This document shows positions 57,042 to 64,000 of a DNA stretch of 64,000 nucleotides, piece after piece. Under the pieces are notes generated by a model. That model did not search any database. It saw only the letters and a program-made list of their open reading frames with translations, and was not told the origin of the DNA. Positions within the stretch are counted from its first letter, which is position 1; every line of letters starts with the position of its first letter. The DNA is taken from positions 150,698 to 214,697 of the forward strand of contig JACJNW010000035.1 in NCBI GenBank assembly GCA_014695195.1, read 5' to 3'. Source of the DNA: Cyanobacteria bacterium FACHB-DQ100 (lineage in GTDB: Bacteria; Cyanobacteriota; Cyanobacteriia; Leptolyngbyales; Leptolyngbyaceae). A program made the position numbers and the translations under genes.

Positions 57042-57419
57042 ATGAATGCTGATACCTTTGATCGCGGTTCTAATGCTTGTCCGGTTTGCCATCGCGTCGG
57101 TGGGTTGCCTTCCGTTAAATCGGTGGGTGGTTTGCTTACCTGCCCGCATTGCCGATCGCGCCTTGTCGTCAGTCTGAGCGGTCATTATGTCCGCGATCCG
57201 TTTCGGGTGAAAAAATTATCGAGTCAGCAGCTCCGCAGGCAAAGCCGCCCAATTGCCAGAATCCTGAGAGATTCCGGCATTGCCAAGCATTCCCCGCTCA
57301 TCGCGATCGTCAGTAGCTTGATGGTCGTCGGCTTTTCAATGTCGATTCTAGGTCGAGCGGAGAGATTACCAGATTGGGTACAACAAGTCATTCTGAAAGA
57401 TGCAGAGGTAAAAGATTAA
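57042..57419 (+). CDS. zinc-ribbon membrane protein, 125 residues
   Basis: N-terminal zinc ribbon (CPVCHRVGG ... LTCPHCRSRL, about 13-41), a basic linker, and one TM helix near 85-105 (SPLIAIVSSLMVVGFSMSIL). Not a family I can name. A 7-bp hairpin AAGATTC/GAATCTT overlaps its stop (57418-57439). Confidence 0.65.
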   Translation: MNADTFDRGSNACPVCHRVGGLPSVKSVGGLLTCPHCRSRLVVSLSGHYVRDPFRVKKLSSQQLRRQSRPIARILRDSGIAKHSPLIAIVSSLMVVGFSMSILGRAERLPDWVQQVILKDAEVKD

Positions 57420-57656
57420 GATTCGTAACAATGAATCTTGAAGAAAGATTAACAAAAGAATAAACGATTCTCAAATTTCTGTAACGCTAAGTAACAAAAA
57501 ATTGCAGGTTTTTTATCAATTTGTGTCGGATAAGCGCCGGAATGCTCTTTCTGCATACGTTTTCTGGTAAAAACACAAATGTAGATGAAATCCCGATCGC
57601 GATCGCAAAGCCGAGAAGATCGCTTTACAAAGCGTTACATTCTCTAGCTTGGTTCA

Positions 57657-57672
57657 GGTTCAGATCTGAACC
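57657..57672. promoter_or_regulatory. 16-bp perfect palindrome upstream of chlH
   Basis: GGTTCAGATCTGAACC, preceded by another GGTTCA half, 59 nt before the chlH ATG. A candidate operator for a dimeric regulator. The rest of the 57420-57731 gap is AT-rich without other recognised elements. Confidence 0.5.
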
Positions 57673-57731
57673 GGGTGCTTCGTTCGCTGGTTGTTTTAAC
57701 AAGAGAACACGCATACAAGGAGTCTGAGCGA

Positions 57732-60700
57732 ATGTTCACTCACGTCAAGCCCACCGTTCGACACATTGTTCCTGAGAACCTGGCAGGACGGTCTTTACTC
57801 AAGGTGGTCTATGTCGTGTTAGAGCCACAATATCAAAGTGCGCTCTCCGCCGCCGTCCGATCAATTAACGCGAATCATCCGAAAATTGCGGTCGAAATCA
57901 GTGGATATCTGATCGAGGAACTCCGCAACCCAGAGAACTATGAAGCCTTTGAGAAAGATGTTTCTGAAGCAAATATTTTCATTGCTTCGCTGATCTTTCT
58001 TGAAGATTTAGCTGAAAAAGTCGTTGCCGCAGTCGAGCCGCATCGCGATCGCTTAGATGCCGCAGTGGTGTTCCCGTCGATGCCACAAGTGATGCGCCTG
58101 AACAAATTAGGCAGCTTCTCGATGGCACAGTTAGGGCAGTCGAAGAGCGCGATCGCGCAGTTTATGAAGAAGCGCAAGGAAAACTCTGGCGCAGGCTTCC
58201 AAGACGCAATGCTGAAGCTCTTAAACACGCTGCCGAAAGTGCTGAAATATCTGCCGATGGACAAGGCGCAAGATGCTCGCAACTTTATGCTGAGCTTCCA
58301 GTATTGGCTCGGTGGCAACGCTGAGAACCTGGAAAACTTCCTGCTGATGTTGGCAGATAAGTATGTGTTTAAGGGTGAAATCGGCGGTACCGTTCAAGAT
58401 CCGCAAGTTTACCCGGATCTGGGTATTTGGCATCCAATGGCTCCGACCATGTTCGAGGATCTCAAAGAGTACCTAAACTGGTTTAACTCGCGCAAAGATA
58501 TTCGAGAAGATATGCGCGATCCGCTCGTTCCAACCGTTGGCTTAGTGCTGCAAAGAACGCACTTAGTCACAGGTGACGATGCTCACTATGTGGCAATGGT
58601 GCAAGAAATCGAATCGATGGGAGCGCGGGTGATTCCGGTGTTTGCCGGGGGACTGGACTTCTCGAAGCCTGTTGATGCGTTCTTTTATGATCCGATTACC
58701 GGAAGCTCGATCGTCGATGTCGTGGTGTCGCTCACCGGATTTGCCCTGGTCGGAGGTCCTGCTCGTCAAGATCACCCCAAAGCGATCGAAGCCTTGCGCC
58801 GTCTGAATCGCCCGTACATGGTGGCATTGCCGCTCGTGTTCCAAACCACTGAGGAATGGCAAGATAGCGAACTGGGTTTACACCCGATTCAAGTGGCGCT
58901 GCAAATTGCGCTTCCAGAACTCGATGGCGCGATCGAACCCATCATCGTTTCCGGTCGAGATGGCGCAACCGGCAAAGCGATCGCCCTGCAAGATCGCGTC
59001 GAAGCGATCGCCCAACGCGCCCTCAAGTGGGCGAATTTACGACGCAAGCCGAAACTGCACAAGCGAGTTGCCATCACCGTGTTCAGCTTCCCGCCGGATA
59101 AAGGAAATGTGGGAACAGCCGCTTACCTCGATGTGTTCGGCTCTATTCATAAAGTGATGGAATCGCTGAAGCAAAATGGCTACGATGTTCAGGATTTACC
59201 GGAGTCGGCTGAAGTGTTGATGCTGGAAGTGCTGCATGATGCACGGGCACAGTACAACAGCCCAGAACTCAACATCGCCTACAAAATGTCGGTGCCAGAG
59301 TACGAGGAACTGACTCCGTATCATGAGCGATTGATTCCGTCTTGGGGTCCTGCTCCTGGACATCTCAACACTGATGGACAGAATCTATTGGTGTATGGAA
59401 AGTCATTCGGCAATGTCTTCATTGGAGTTCAGCCGACCTTTGGTTATGAAGGCGACCCGATGCGGTTGTTGTTCTCGCGATCGGCAAGTCCCCACCACGG
59501 ATTCGCAGCTTACTACACCTATCTAGAAAAAATCTGGAAAGCAGATGCAGTGCTGCACTTCGGAACGCATGGATCGCTCGAATTTATGCCAGGTAAGCAG
59601 ATCGGCATGTCTGAGGAATGCTACCCCGATAGCTTGATCGGTACGATTCCCAACCTGTATTACTATGCAGCGAACAATCCATCGGAAGCCACGATCGCCA
59701 AACGTCGATCGTATGCCGAAACCATCAGCTATCTGACTCCGCCTGCTGAGAATGCTGGACTGTACAAAGGTCTAAAAGAACTCAGCGAATTAGTCGGCTC
59801 TTATCAAACGCTCAAGGATTCCGGCCGAGGTGTTCAGATTGTCGATACGATCATGGACAAAGCCCGGATTTGCAACCTTGATAAAGACATTACCTTCCCG
59901 GATAGCGCTGGTGAACTGACGCAAGAAGAGCGAGACACGATCATTGGTAAGGTCTACATCAAACTGATGGAGATCGAATCGCGATTGTTACCCTGTGGAT
60001 TGCATGTCATTGGTAAGCCGCCGTCAGCCGATGAAGCGATCGCAACGCTGGTGAACATTGCCAGCCTTGATCGACCCGAAGAAAATATGCTGAGCTTGCC
60101 TCGGATCATTGCTAATAGCTTGAACCGTGACATTGATGAGATTTTCCAGAACAGCGATCGAGGCGTTCTCGATGATGTGCAACTGTTAAACGACATCAAT
60201 CAAGCGACTCGTGCGGCGGTAACTGCAATGGTAAAAGCCCAAGTCGATCAAGACGGTCGCGTTTCTAGAACTTCGATGTTGAGCAATCTGTTCAACTTCG
60301 GCGGCAAGAAAGAGCCTTGGATCGAAGCACTCCAAGAAGCGGGCTACCCGACTGTGGATCAAGAAGCGATGAAGCCGTTGGTCGAGTTCTTGCAGTTCTG
60401 CCTCAAGCAAGTCGTTGCAGATAATGAGTTGGGTGCATTGCTCACCGCACTCGAAGGGGAATACATTCTGCCGGGGCCTGGCGGCGACCCGATTCGGAAT
60501 CCGGATGTCTTACCTACCGGAAAGAACATTCACGCGCTTGATCCGCAATCGATTCCAACTGCCGCAGCCGTGAAGTCGGCAAAAGTTGTGGTCGATCGTC
60601 TGATCGCTCGTCAATGTGCAGAAAACAATGGCGCTTATCCTGAAACGATCGCCTGCGTCCTCTGGGGAACCGACAACATCAAAACCTACGGTGAATCTCT

Positions 60701-61706
60701 CGCGCAGATTCTCTGGATGGTGGGTGTGCGTCCGATGCCGGATTCACTGGGACGAATTAACAAGCTTGAACTAATTCCGCTCGAAGAGTTGGGCAGACCT
60801 CGGATCGATGTCGTGGTGAACTGTTCTGGTGTGTTCCGCGACCTATTTATCAACCAAATGGCATTGCTCGATCGAGCCGTCAAAATGGCAGCCGAAGCCG
60901 AGGAACCGTTAGAGATGAACTTCGTTCGCAAACACGCGATGAAACAAGCCGACGAACTCGGAATCAACCTGCGTCAAGCTGCAACTCGCGTGTTCTCTAA
61001 TGCTTCCGGTTCGTACTCGTCAAACATCAACTTAGCCGTTGAGAATGGCACCTGGGAAAACGAAGAGGAACTACAAAATATGTACCTCTCGCGCAAAGGG
61101 TTCGCCTTCTCCTCAGATAATCCTGGAATGATGGAACAAAGCGAGCAGCTGTTCCGCGCTTCGCTGAAGACTGCGGATATGACCTTCCAAAACCTTGATT
61201 CTTCTGAGATCTCGCTTACCGATGTCTCGCACTACTACGATTCTGACCCGACTAAAATTGTGTCTCGGCTGCGCGATGACGGTAAAATGCCCGCTTCTTA
61301 CATGGCAGACACCACTACCGCCAATGCTCAGATCCGCACCCTTTCTGAAACGGTACGACTCGATGCCCGTACCAAAATGCTTAATCCCAAGTGGTATGAG
61401 GGCATGTTAAGCCACGGATACGAAGGAGTTCGGGAATTGTCGAAGCGATTGGTCAACACAATGGGCTGGTCAGCTACCGCAAACGCAGTAGATAACTGGG
61501 TTTACGAAGACACCAACACCACGTTCTTCAAAGACGAGGAAATGTGTAAGCGTCTGCTCGACCTCAATCCCAACTCGTTCCGCAAGATGGTGACGACCTT
61601 GCTCGAAGCCAACGGTCGCGGCTATTGGGAAACTAGCGAAGAGAACCTCGATCGACTGCGCGAACTCTATCAAGAAGTCGAAGATCGGATCGAAGGCGTT
61701 GAGTAA
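57732..61706 (+). CDS. chlH: magnesium chelatase subunit H
   Basis: 1324 residues, the usual length. Porphyrin-binding catalytic subunit that inserts Mg2+ into protoporphyrin IX, the branch point from heme to chlorophyll. CobN/Mg-chelatase motifs: [19 protein letters not shown] (about 610-630), [35 protein letters not shown] and [12 protein letters not shown]. Start at ATG 57732, with AGGAG 9 nt upstream (57718-57722), rather than the open 57675. A strong terminator follows. ChlD and ChlI are not in the window. Confidence 0.97.
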   Translation: MFTHVKPTVRHIVPENLAGRSLLKVVYVVLEPQYQSALSAAVRSINANHPKIAVEISGYLIEELRNPENYEAFEKDVSEANIFIASLIFLEDLAEKVVAAVEPHRDRLDAAVVFPSMPQVMRLNKLGSFSMAQLGQSKSAIAQFMKKRKENSGAGFQDAMLKLLNTLPKVLKYLPMDKAQDARNFMLSFQYWLGGNAENLENFLLMLADKYVFKGEIGGTVQDPQVYPDLGIWHPMAPTMFEDLKEYLNWFNSRKDIREDMRDPLVPTVGLVLQRTHLVTGDDAHYVAMVQEIESMGARVIPVFAGGLDFSKPVDAFFYDPITGSSIVDVVVSLTGFALVGGPARQDHPKAIEALRRLNRPYMVALPLVFQTTEEWQDSELGLHPIQVALQIALPELDGAIEPIIVSGRDGATGKAIALQDRVEAIAQRALKWANLRRKPKLHKRVAITVFSFPPDKGNVGTAAYLDVFGSIHKVMESLKQNGYDVQDLPESAEVLMLEVLHDARAQYNSPELNIAYKMSVPEYEELTPYHERLIPSWGPAPGHLNTDGQNLLVYGKSFGNVFIGVQPTFGYEGDPMRLLFSRSASPHHGFAAYYTYLEKIWKADAVLHFGTHGSLEFMPGKQIGMSEECYPDSLIGTIPNLYYYAANNPSEATIAKRRSYAETISYLTPPAENAGLYKGLKELSELVGSYQTLKDSGRGVQIVDTIMDKARICNLDKDITFPDSAGELTQEERDTIIGKVYIKLMEIESRLLPCGLHVIGKPPSADEAIATLVNIASLDRPEENMLSLPRIIANSLNRDIDEIFQNSDRGVLDDVQLLNDINQATRAAVTAMVKAQVDQDGRVSRTSMLSNLFNFGGKKEPWIEALQEAGYPTVDQEAMKPLVEFLQFCLKQVVADNELGALLTALEGEYILPGPGGDPIRNPDVLPTGKNIHALDPQSIPTAAAVKSAKVVVDRLIARQCAENNGAYPETIACVLWGTDNIKTYGESLAQILWMVGVRPMPDSLGRINKLELIPLEELGRPRIDVVVNCSGVFRDLFINQMALLDRAVKMAAEAEEPLEMNFVRKHAMKQADELGINLRQAATRVFSNASGSYSSNINLAVENGTWENEEELQNMYLSRKGFAFSSDNPGMMEQSEQLFRASLKTADMTFQNLDSSEISLTDVSHYYDSDPTKIVSRLRDDGKMPASYMADTTTANAQIRTLSETVRLDARTKMLNPKWYEGMLSHGYEGVRELSKRLVNTMGWSATANAVDNWVYEDTNTTFFKDEEMCKRLLDLNPNSFRKMVTTLLEANGRGYWETSEENLDRLRELYQEVEDRIEGVE

Positions 61707-61727
61707 CCCACCTTGAAACAACATCAG

Positions 61728-61755
61728 GAGGCGCGAGCGCTCGTGCCTCTTTTTT
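61728..61755 (+). terminator. chlH terminator
   Basis: Stem GAGGCGCGAG/CTCGTGCCTC (10 bp, one G-U) with a 2-nt loop, followed by six T, 22 nt after the stop. Confidence 0.9.
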
Positions 61756-61813
61756 GTGTCTAACCTCTGGTCACTGGGCACTCTGAATTAAACCCCAGCA
61801 AAGAGGAAATTTT

Positions 61814-62170
61814 ATGTCAAGCGCGGGACTCAATCAGTGGATTGTGAGCGGCAATCTCGCCGCCGATGCCACAATCAAGACGGTAACGCTAAAAGATGGT
61901 AGAGAGGCACGGGTTGCAAATGCAGCGCTTTATGTCCGCAAGTCTCGCAATTGGGAAGAGTCGTTTACTGTATCGCTCAGTATTTGGGAAAAATCTTCAG
62001 CTTGGCGAGCACTGCCCTATCTGAAGAAAGGATCGCTGGTAATTTGTACCGGATCAGTTGAACCCAATCCTTATATTTCTAGTGTGGGAAATGTGCCGAG
62101 AGCTGGGCTGGAAATGACCGTTTTGGATGTCCATCTCGATCGCGTCAAAGAAGAAACTGAAGCTGCATAA
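61814..62170 (+). CDS. single-stranded-DNA-binding-protein-like (OB fold)
   Basis: 118 residues. LNQWIVSGNLAADATIKTVTLKDGREARVANAALYV and LPYLKKGSLVICTGSVEP match the SSB OB fold; the acidic C-terminal tip (DIPF type) of housekeeping SSB is absent. Probably an accessory SSB paralogue. Ends in a terminator. Confidence 0.8.
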   Translation: MSSAGLNQWIVSGNLAADATIKTVTLKDGREARVANAALYVRKSRNWEESFTVSLSIWEKSSAWRALPYLKKGSLVICTGSVEPNPYISSVGNVPRAGLEMTVLDVHLDRVKEETEAA

Positions 62171-62175
62171 AACAG

Positions 62176-62204
62176 GGGCGATCGCCCATACGATCGCCCT
62201 TTTT
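62176..62204 (+). terminator. terminator built from HIP1-type GCGATCGC
   Basis: GGGCGATCG/CGATCGCCC (9 bp) with a 6-nt loop, then five T. Also serves the SSB-like gene, whose stop is 6 nt upstream. Confidence 0.85.
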
Positions 62205-62341
62205 CAATTACTTGCCGTCTCAACCGTCACTTCTACCAACATCCCTGGTGTGGTCGCCTGCTCAAATTCTCGAACACTGTCACGATCGAACACCACCCGC
62301 ACCGGAATTCGCTGCAAACTTTGGCGAAGTACCCATCGCAT
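62204..62341 (-). pseudogene. 3' remnant of an HlyD/EmrA-type membrane-fusion protein
   Basis: A 45-residue frame (ATG 62341 to TGA 62204) reads MRWVLRQSLQRIPVRVVFDR and continues to an E-x-Q-x-TPGMLVEVTVET ending. QRIPVRVVFD...TPGM-x-V-x-VTV is the C-terminal beta-barrel edge of HlyD-family efflux adaptors. The rest of the gene is missing; the response-regulator gene begins 43 nt further on. Confidence 0.6.
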
Positions 62342-62384
62342 TAGGAGAGAAAATTAGGCTTTTCTGGCTCCCTCTTAGAAATCA

Positions 62385-62852
62385 TCAAGCAGACAGTTGC
62401 AGCCCGCAGAGGGATAATCGTGCTGGGTTCAGCGCACTATCAAAAGCGCGAATGGAACAAACTGTATCTTTCATCGGGACTAGAGCTTGAATTGCCTCAA
62501 TCAGTGGCTCGAAATCAATCGGTTTTTCAAGATGCACCTGAAAGCCTGCTCGGATGGATTGTTCTTCATAGTGAGTCCCGCTTAGGGCAGTAAAGGCGAT
62601 CGCAGGAAGATAATTCCACTGGGTCTGGCTGCGAATCTGCTTCAAAAGGCTGTATCCATCAATCACAGGCATAACAATATCGCTGAGTAACAAGTCGGGT
62701 TGGAACTGTTCTAAAGCGTTTAACGCAGCGATCGCCGAGCCGACCGCGAGCACAGTCGCTCCTTCCATCTCAAGCACTGTGGTTAATAGAATTCTTGTAT
62801 CCTGGTCGTCATCCACAAGCAAAATACGACAATCTTCTAACTTCTCGATCAT
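62385..62852 (-). CDS. stand-alone response-regulator receiver domain
   Basis: 155 residues. LLVDDDQDTRILL (acidic pocket), phospho-acceptor Asp in LLLSDIVMPVIDGY (about 57), Thr in IAFTALSG and Lys in HLEKPIDF. No output domain, only a 25-residue tail, so it probably relays to a partner kinase or protein. No kinase adjoins. Confidence 0.9.
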   Translation of the reverse strand: MIEKLEDCRILLVDDDQDTRILLTTVLEMEGATVLAVGSAIAALNALEQFQPDLLLSDIVMPVIDGYSLLKQIRSQTQWNYLPAIAFTALSGTHYEEQSIRAGFQVHLEKPIDFEPLIEAIQALVPMKDTVCSIRAFDSALNPARLSLCGLQLSA

Positions 62853-63184
62853 CGGTTTGACCTCTCAAAAGCACAGCGTCTGGCAACGAGCAACGTCAGC
62901 ACAACTCCGATTTAAAGTGAAGATAGCGGAACAAACTCTATATTCGCAACATTACTAGAGTTAGGTGACAAATCAAACGATTCTTGATAAACATTTTTAT
63001 GCGGAAGCATTACTCAATCCCTGGCAGAGTGGGCACTTCAGGTTAATGAACTAATGTAAACTACCAAGCTTTGAATGAGGCTTAGGAAAGCCATTCTGAA
63101 TTTTTAAGTTGACGATATCGGAGTTTCTCGAGCACTTGTCATCCTACCTTAGAAATAGATTAAGACCAAATTAAAAAATCAATG

Positions 63185-63252
63185 TATAATCATCGAACCC
63201 TACCCGGTTAATGCTGAAACGTCTAGTAGCGCGGCGATTTGGGCGTTTCAGC
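63185..63252 (+). promoter_or_regulatory. TATAAT element and 5' hairpin before the last gene
   Basis: TATAAT at 63185-63190 is a perfect -10; no good -35 is visible. Transcription from about 63197 would place the 9-bp hairpin GCTGAAACG/CGTTTCAGC (63213-63221 and 63244-63252) near the RNA's 5' end, before ATG 63281. The rest of the 62853-63280 gap shows nothing else. Confidence 0.45.
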
Positions 63253-63280
63253 TACCTCGTCCCTACCTCCTCATATCACT

Positions 63281-64000
63281 ATGATTCAAACCCCGATTTG
63301 GAGCGTTGTGCTAGCAAGTGTATTTTGGTGGCTGACGCTGCAAACTCCCATTCTGAGTGAACCGATCGCATCTCAACAGCCCAACGCCAAAATCGAAATC
63401 GCTCGAATTCGATCCGGCGTTCTCCCTGGTGTCATCATTGGTGGACATCACGAAGGCTGGTTGAACATTGTGCAGCAACGCTACACCGCCTCCAGCGATC
63501 GCGATGACCGTCTGGAAGAAGCCGCCCGCTATTTAGTCGAAGATGAACTGGTGCAAGCTGGATTTGATATCGCGCGATCGCAGCCGAGTTCAGTGTTTGA
63601 AGAAGCCTCTCACGATCCAGAACCAGGACGGTTTCTGATTGGTGGAACCCTGACCAAAGCACGGCTCAACTCCTATCAATCCTGGTTCAAAGGTGGTGTG
63701 ACCAAAGACGACCGCACGATTCGCTGGGAACTGTTCGATCGCCAACGCTCTAAAGTGGTGTACCGTCAGGAAATTATCGGCAGTGCCGAAGCAGAAGGCA
63801 TTGATAATCCAGCCGCAACCTATGAAGCCATTCGCGCCAGCATCAAACAGTTGCTTGAAGAACCGGGCTTTTTAGCAGCACTCAACTCCACCCCTGTAGA
63901 GACGATCGTTCAACCGCCATCTCGGTTTGAAGTGGCAGCCTTAGCCGTCTCGAACCAACCGCTCTCGATCGCTCAATTAACCGGACGCAGCGTTCCCGCG
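63281..64000 (+). CDS. exported protein of unknown function (5' part; continues past window)
   Basis: The 240 visible codons start with a hydrophobic segment (WSVVLASVFWWLTLQTPIL) that may be a signal peptide, then a soluble region: GVLPGVIIGGHHEGWLNIVQ, RLEEAARYLVEDELVQAGFD and GRFLIGGTLTKARLNSY. The layout (EAARYLVEDELVQAGF, IGGTLTKA) suggests a lipoprotein-assembly or CsgG-like fold, but I cannot assign a family. Its end is outside the window. Confidence 0.6.
   Translation, partial: MIQTPIWSVVLASVFWWLTLQTPILSEPIASQQPNAKIEIARIRSGVLPGVIIGGHHEGWLNIVQQRYTASSDRDDRLEEAARYLVEDELVQAGFDIARSQPSSVFEEASHDPEPGRFLIGGTLTKARLNSYQSWFKGGVTKDDRTIRWELFDRQRSKVVYRQEIIGSAEAEGIDNPAATYEAIRASIKQLLEEPGFLAALNSTPVETIVQPPSRFEVAALAVSNQPLSIAQLTGRSVPA

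Overview
The window looks like a chromosome segment of a filamentous (Leptolyngbya-like) cyanobacterium. Evidence: a magnesium-chelatase H subunit (chlH), a PSII repair protein (Psb32), a c6-type cytochrome, an HstK-type Ser/Thr-His kinase, an orthocaspase-WD40 protein, Uma2 and DUF4347 proteins, and very frequent GCGATCGC/CGATCG (HIP1-type) octamers. The genus is inference. There is no rRNA, CRISPR array, phage block or intact transposase, and I found no tRNA.

Layout. 0-3 kb: partial TspO-like gene, GT2 glycosyltransferase, argG. 3-10.3 kb: an orthocaspase-like WD40 membrane protein whose catalytic Cys position is Trp, then a 1392-residue SNF2 ATPase. 10.3-17 kb: DUF362 protein, ribD with a coupled membrane protein, and a HEAT-TM-NACHT-HEAT protein predicted to span the inner membrane. 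17-22.7 kb: small membrane proteins, wecB, an orphan ABC ATPase, a DUF697 GTPase and a DUF937-like protein. 22.7-27.5 kb: an RRM protein and the pstSCAB phosphate operon, preceded by a Pho box and with a perfect 11-bp hairpin between pstS and pstC. 27.5-34.4 kb: DUF2993 protein, a MITE-like inverted-repeat element, tsaC-like, xdhC, and a mosaic DUF4347-(PA14)3-(Calx-beta)2-sugar-dehydrogenase protein carrying an exact 412-bp internal duplication. 35-46.6 kb: ddl, psb32, a glycosyltransferase, a c6-type cytochrome, a fatty-acid-hydroxylase-like protein, an LLM-class oxidoreductase and a 1930-residue HstK-type kinase.

46.6-47.8 kb is the most interesting region. The gene for a short DAHP synthase (first shikimate-pathway enzyme) has a leader of about 320 nt with two consecutive 20-codon reading frames. 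Both carry runs of Tyr/Phe codons plus Trp. They are interleaved with three terminator hairpins and mutually exclusive pairings. This fits tandem ribosome-mediated attenuation in response to aromatic amino acids, on an enzyme too short to carry the usual N-terminal regulatory domain.

48-64 kb: TPR protein, DUF2294 protein, lipase, dus, a Uma2 gene with a nonsense codon, a histidine kinase, a glutaminase gene with a large internal deletion, a coiled-coil protein, glutathionyl-hydroquinone reductase, MgtC-like protein, chlH with an upstream 16-bp palindrome, an SSB-like protein, a response regulator and a truncated exported protein. Two short 3' gene remnants (MFS-like at 47.9 kb, HlyD-like at 62.2 kb) and the two broken genes show active gene decay. 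Most neighbouring genes are unrelated single-gene units, often convergent with 1-18 nt overlaps. The clear operon is pstSCAB.
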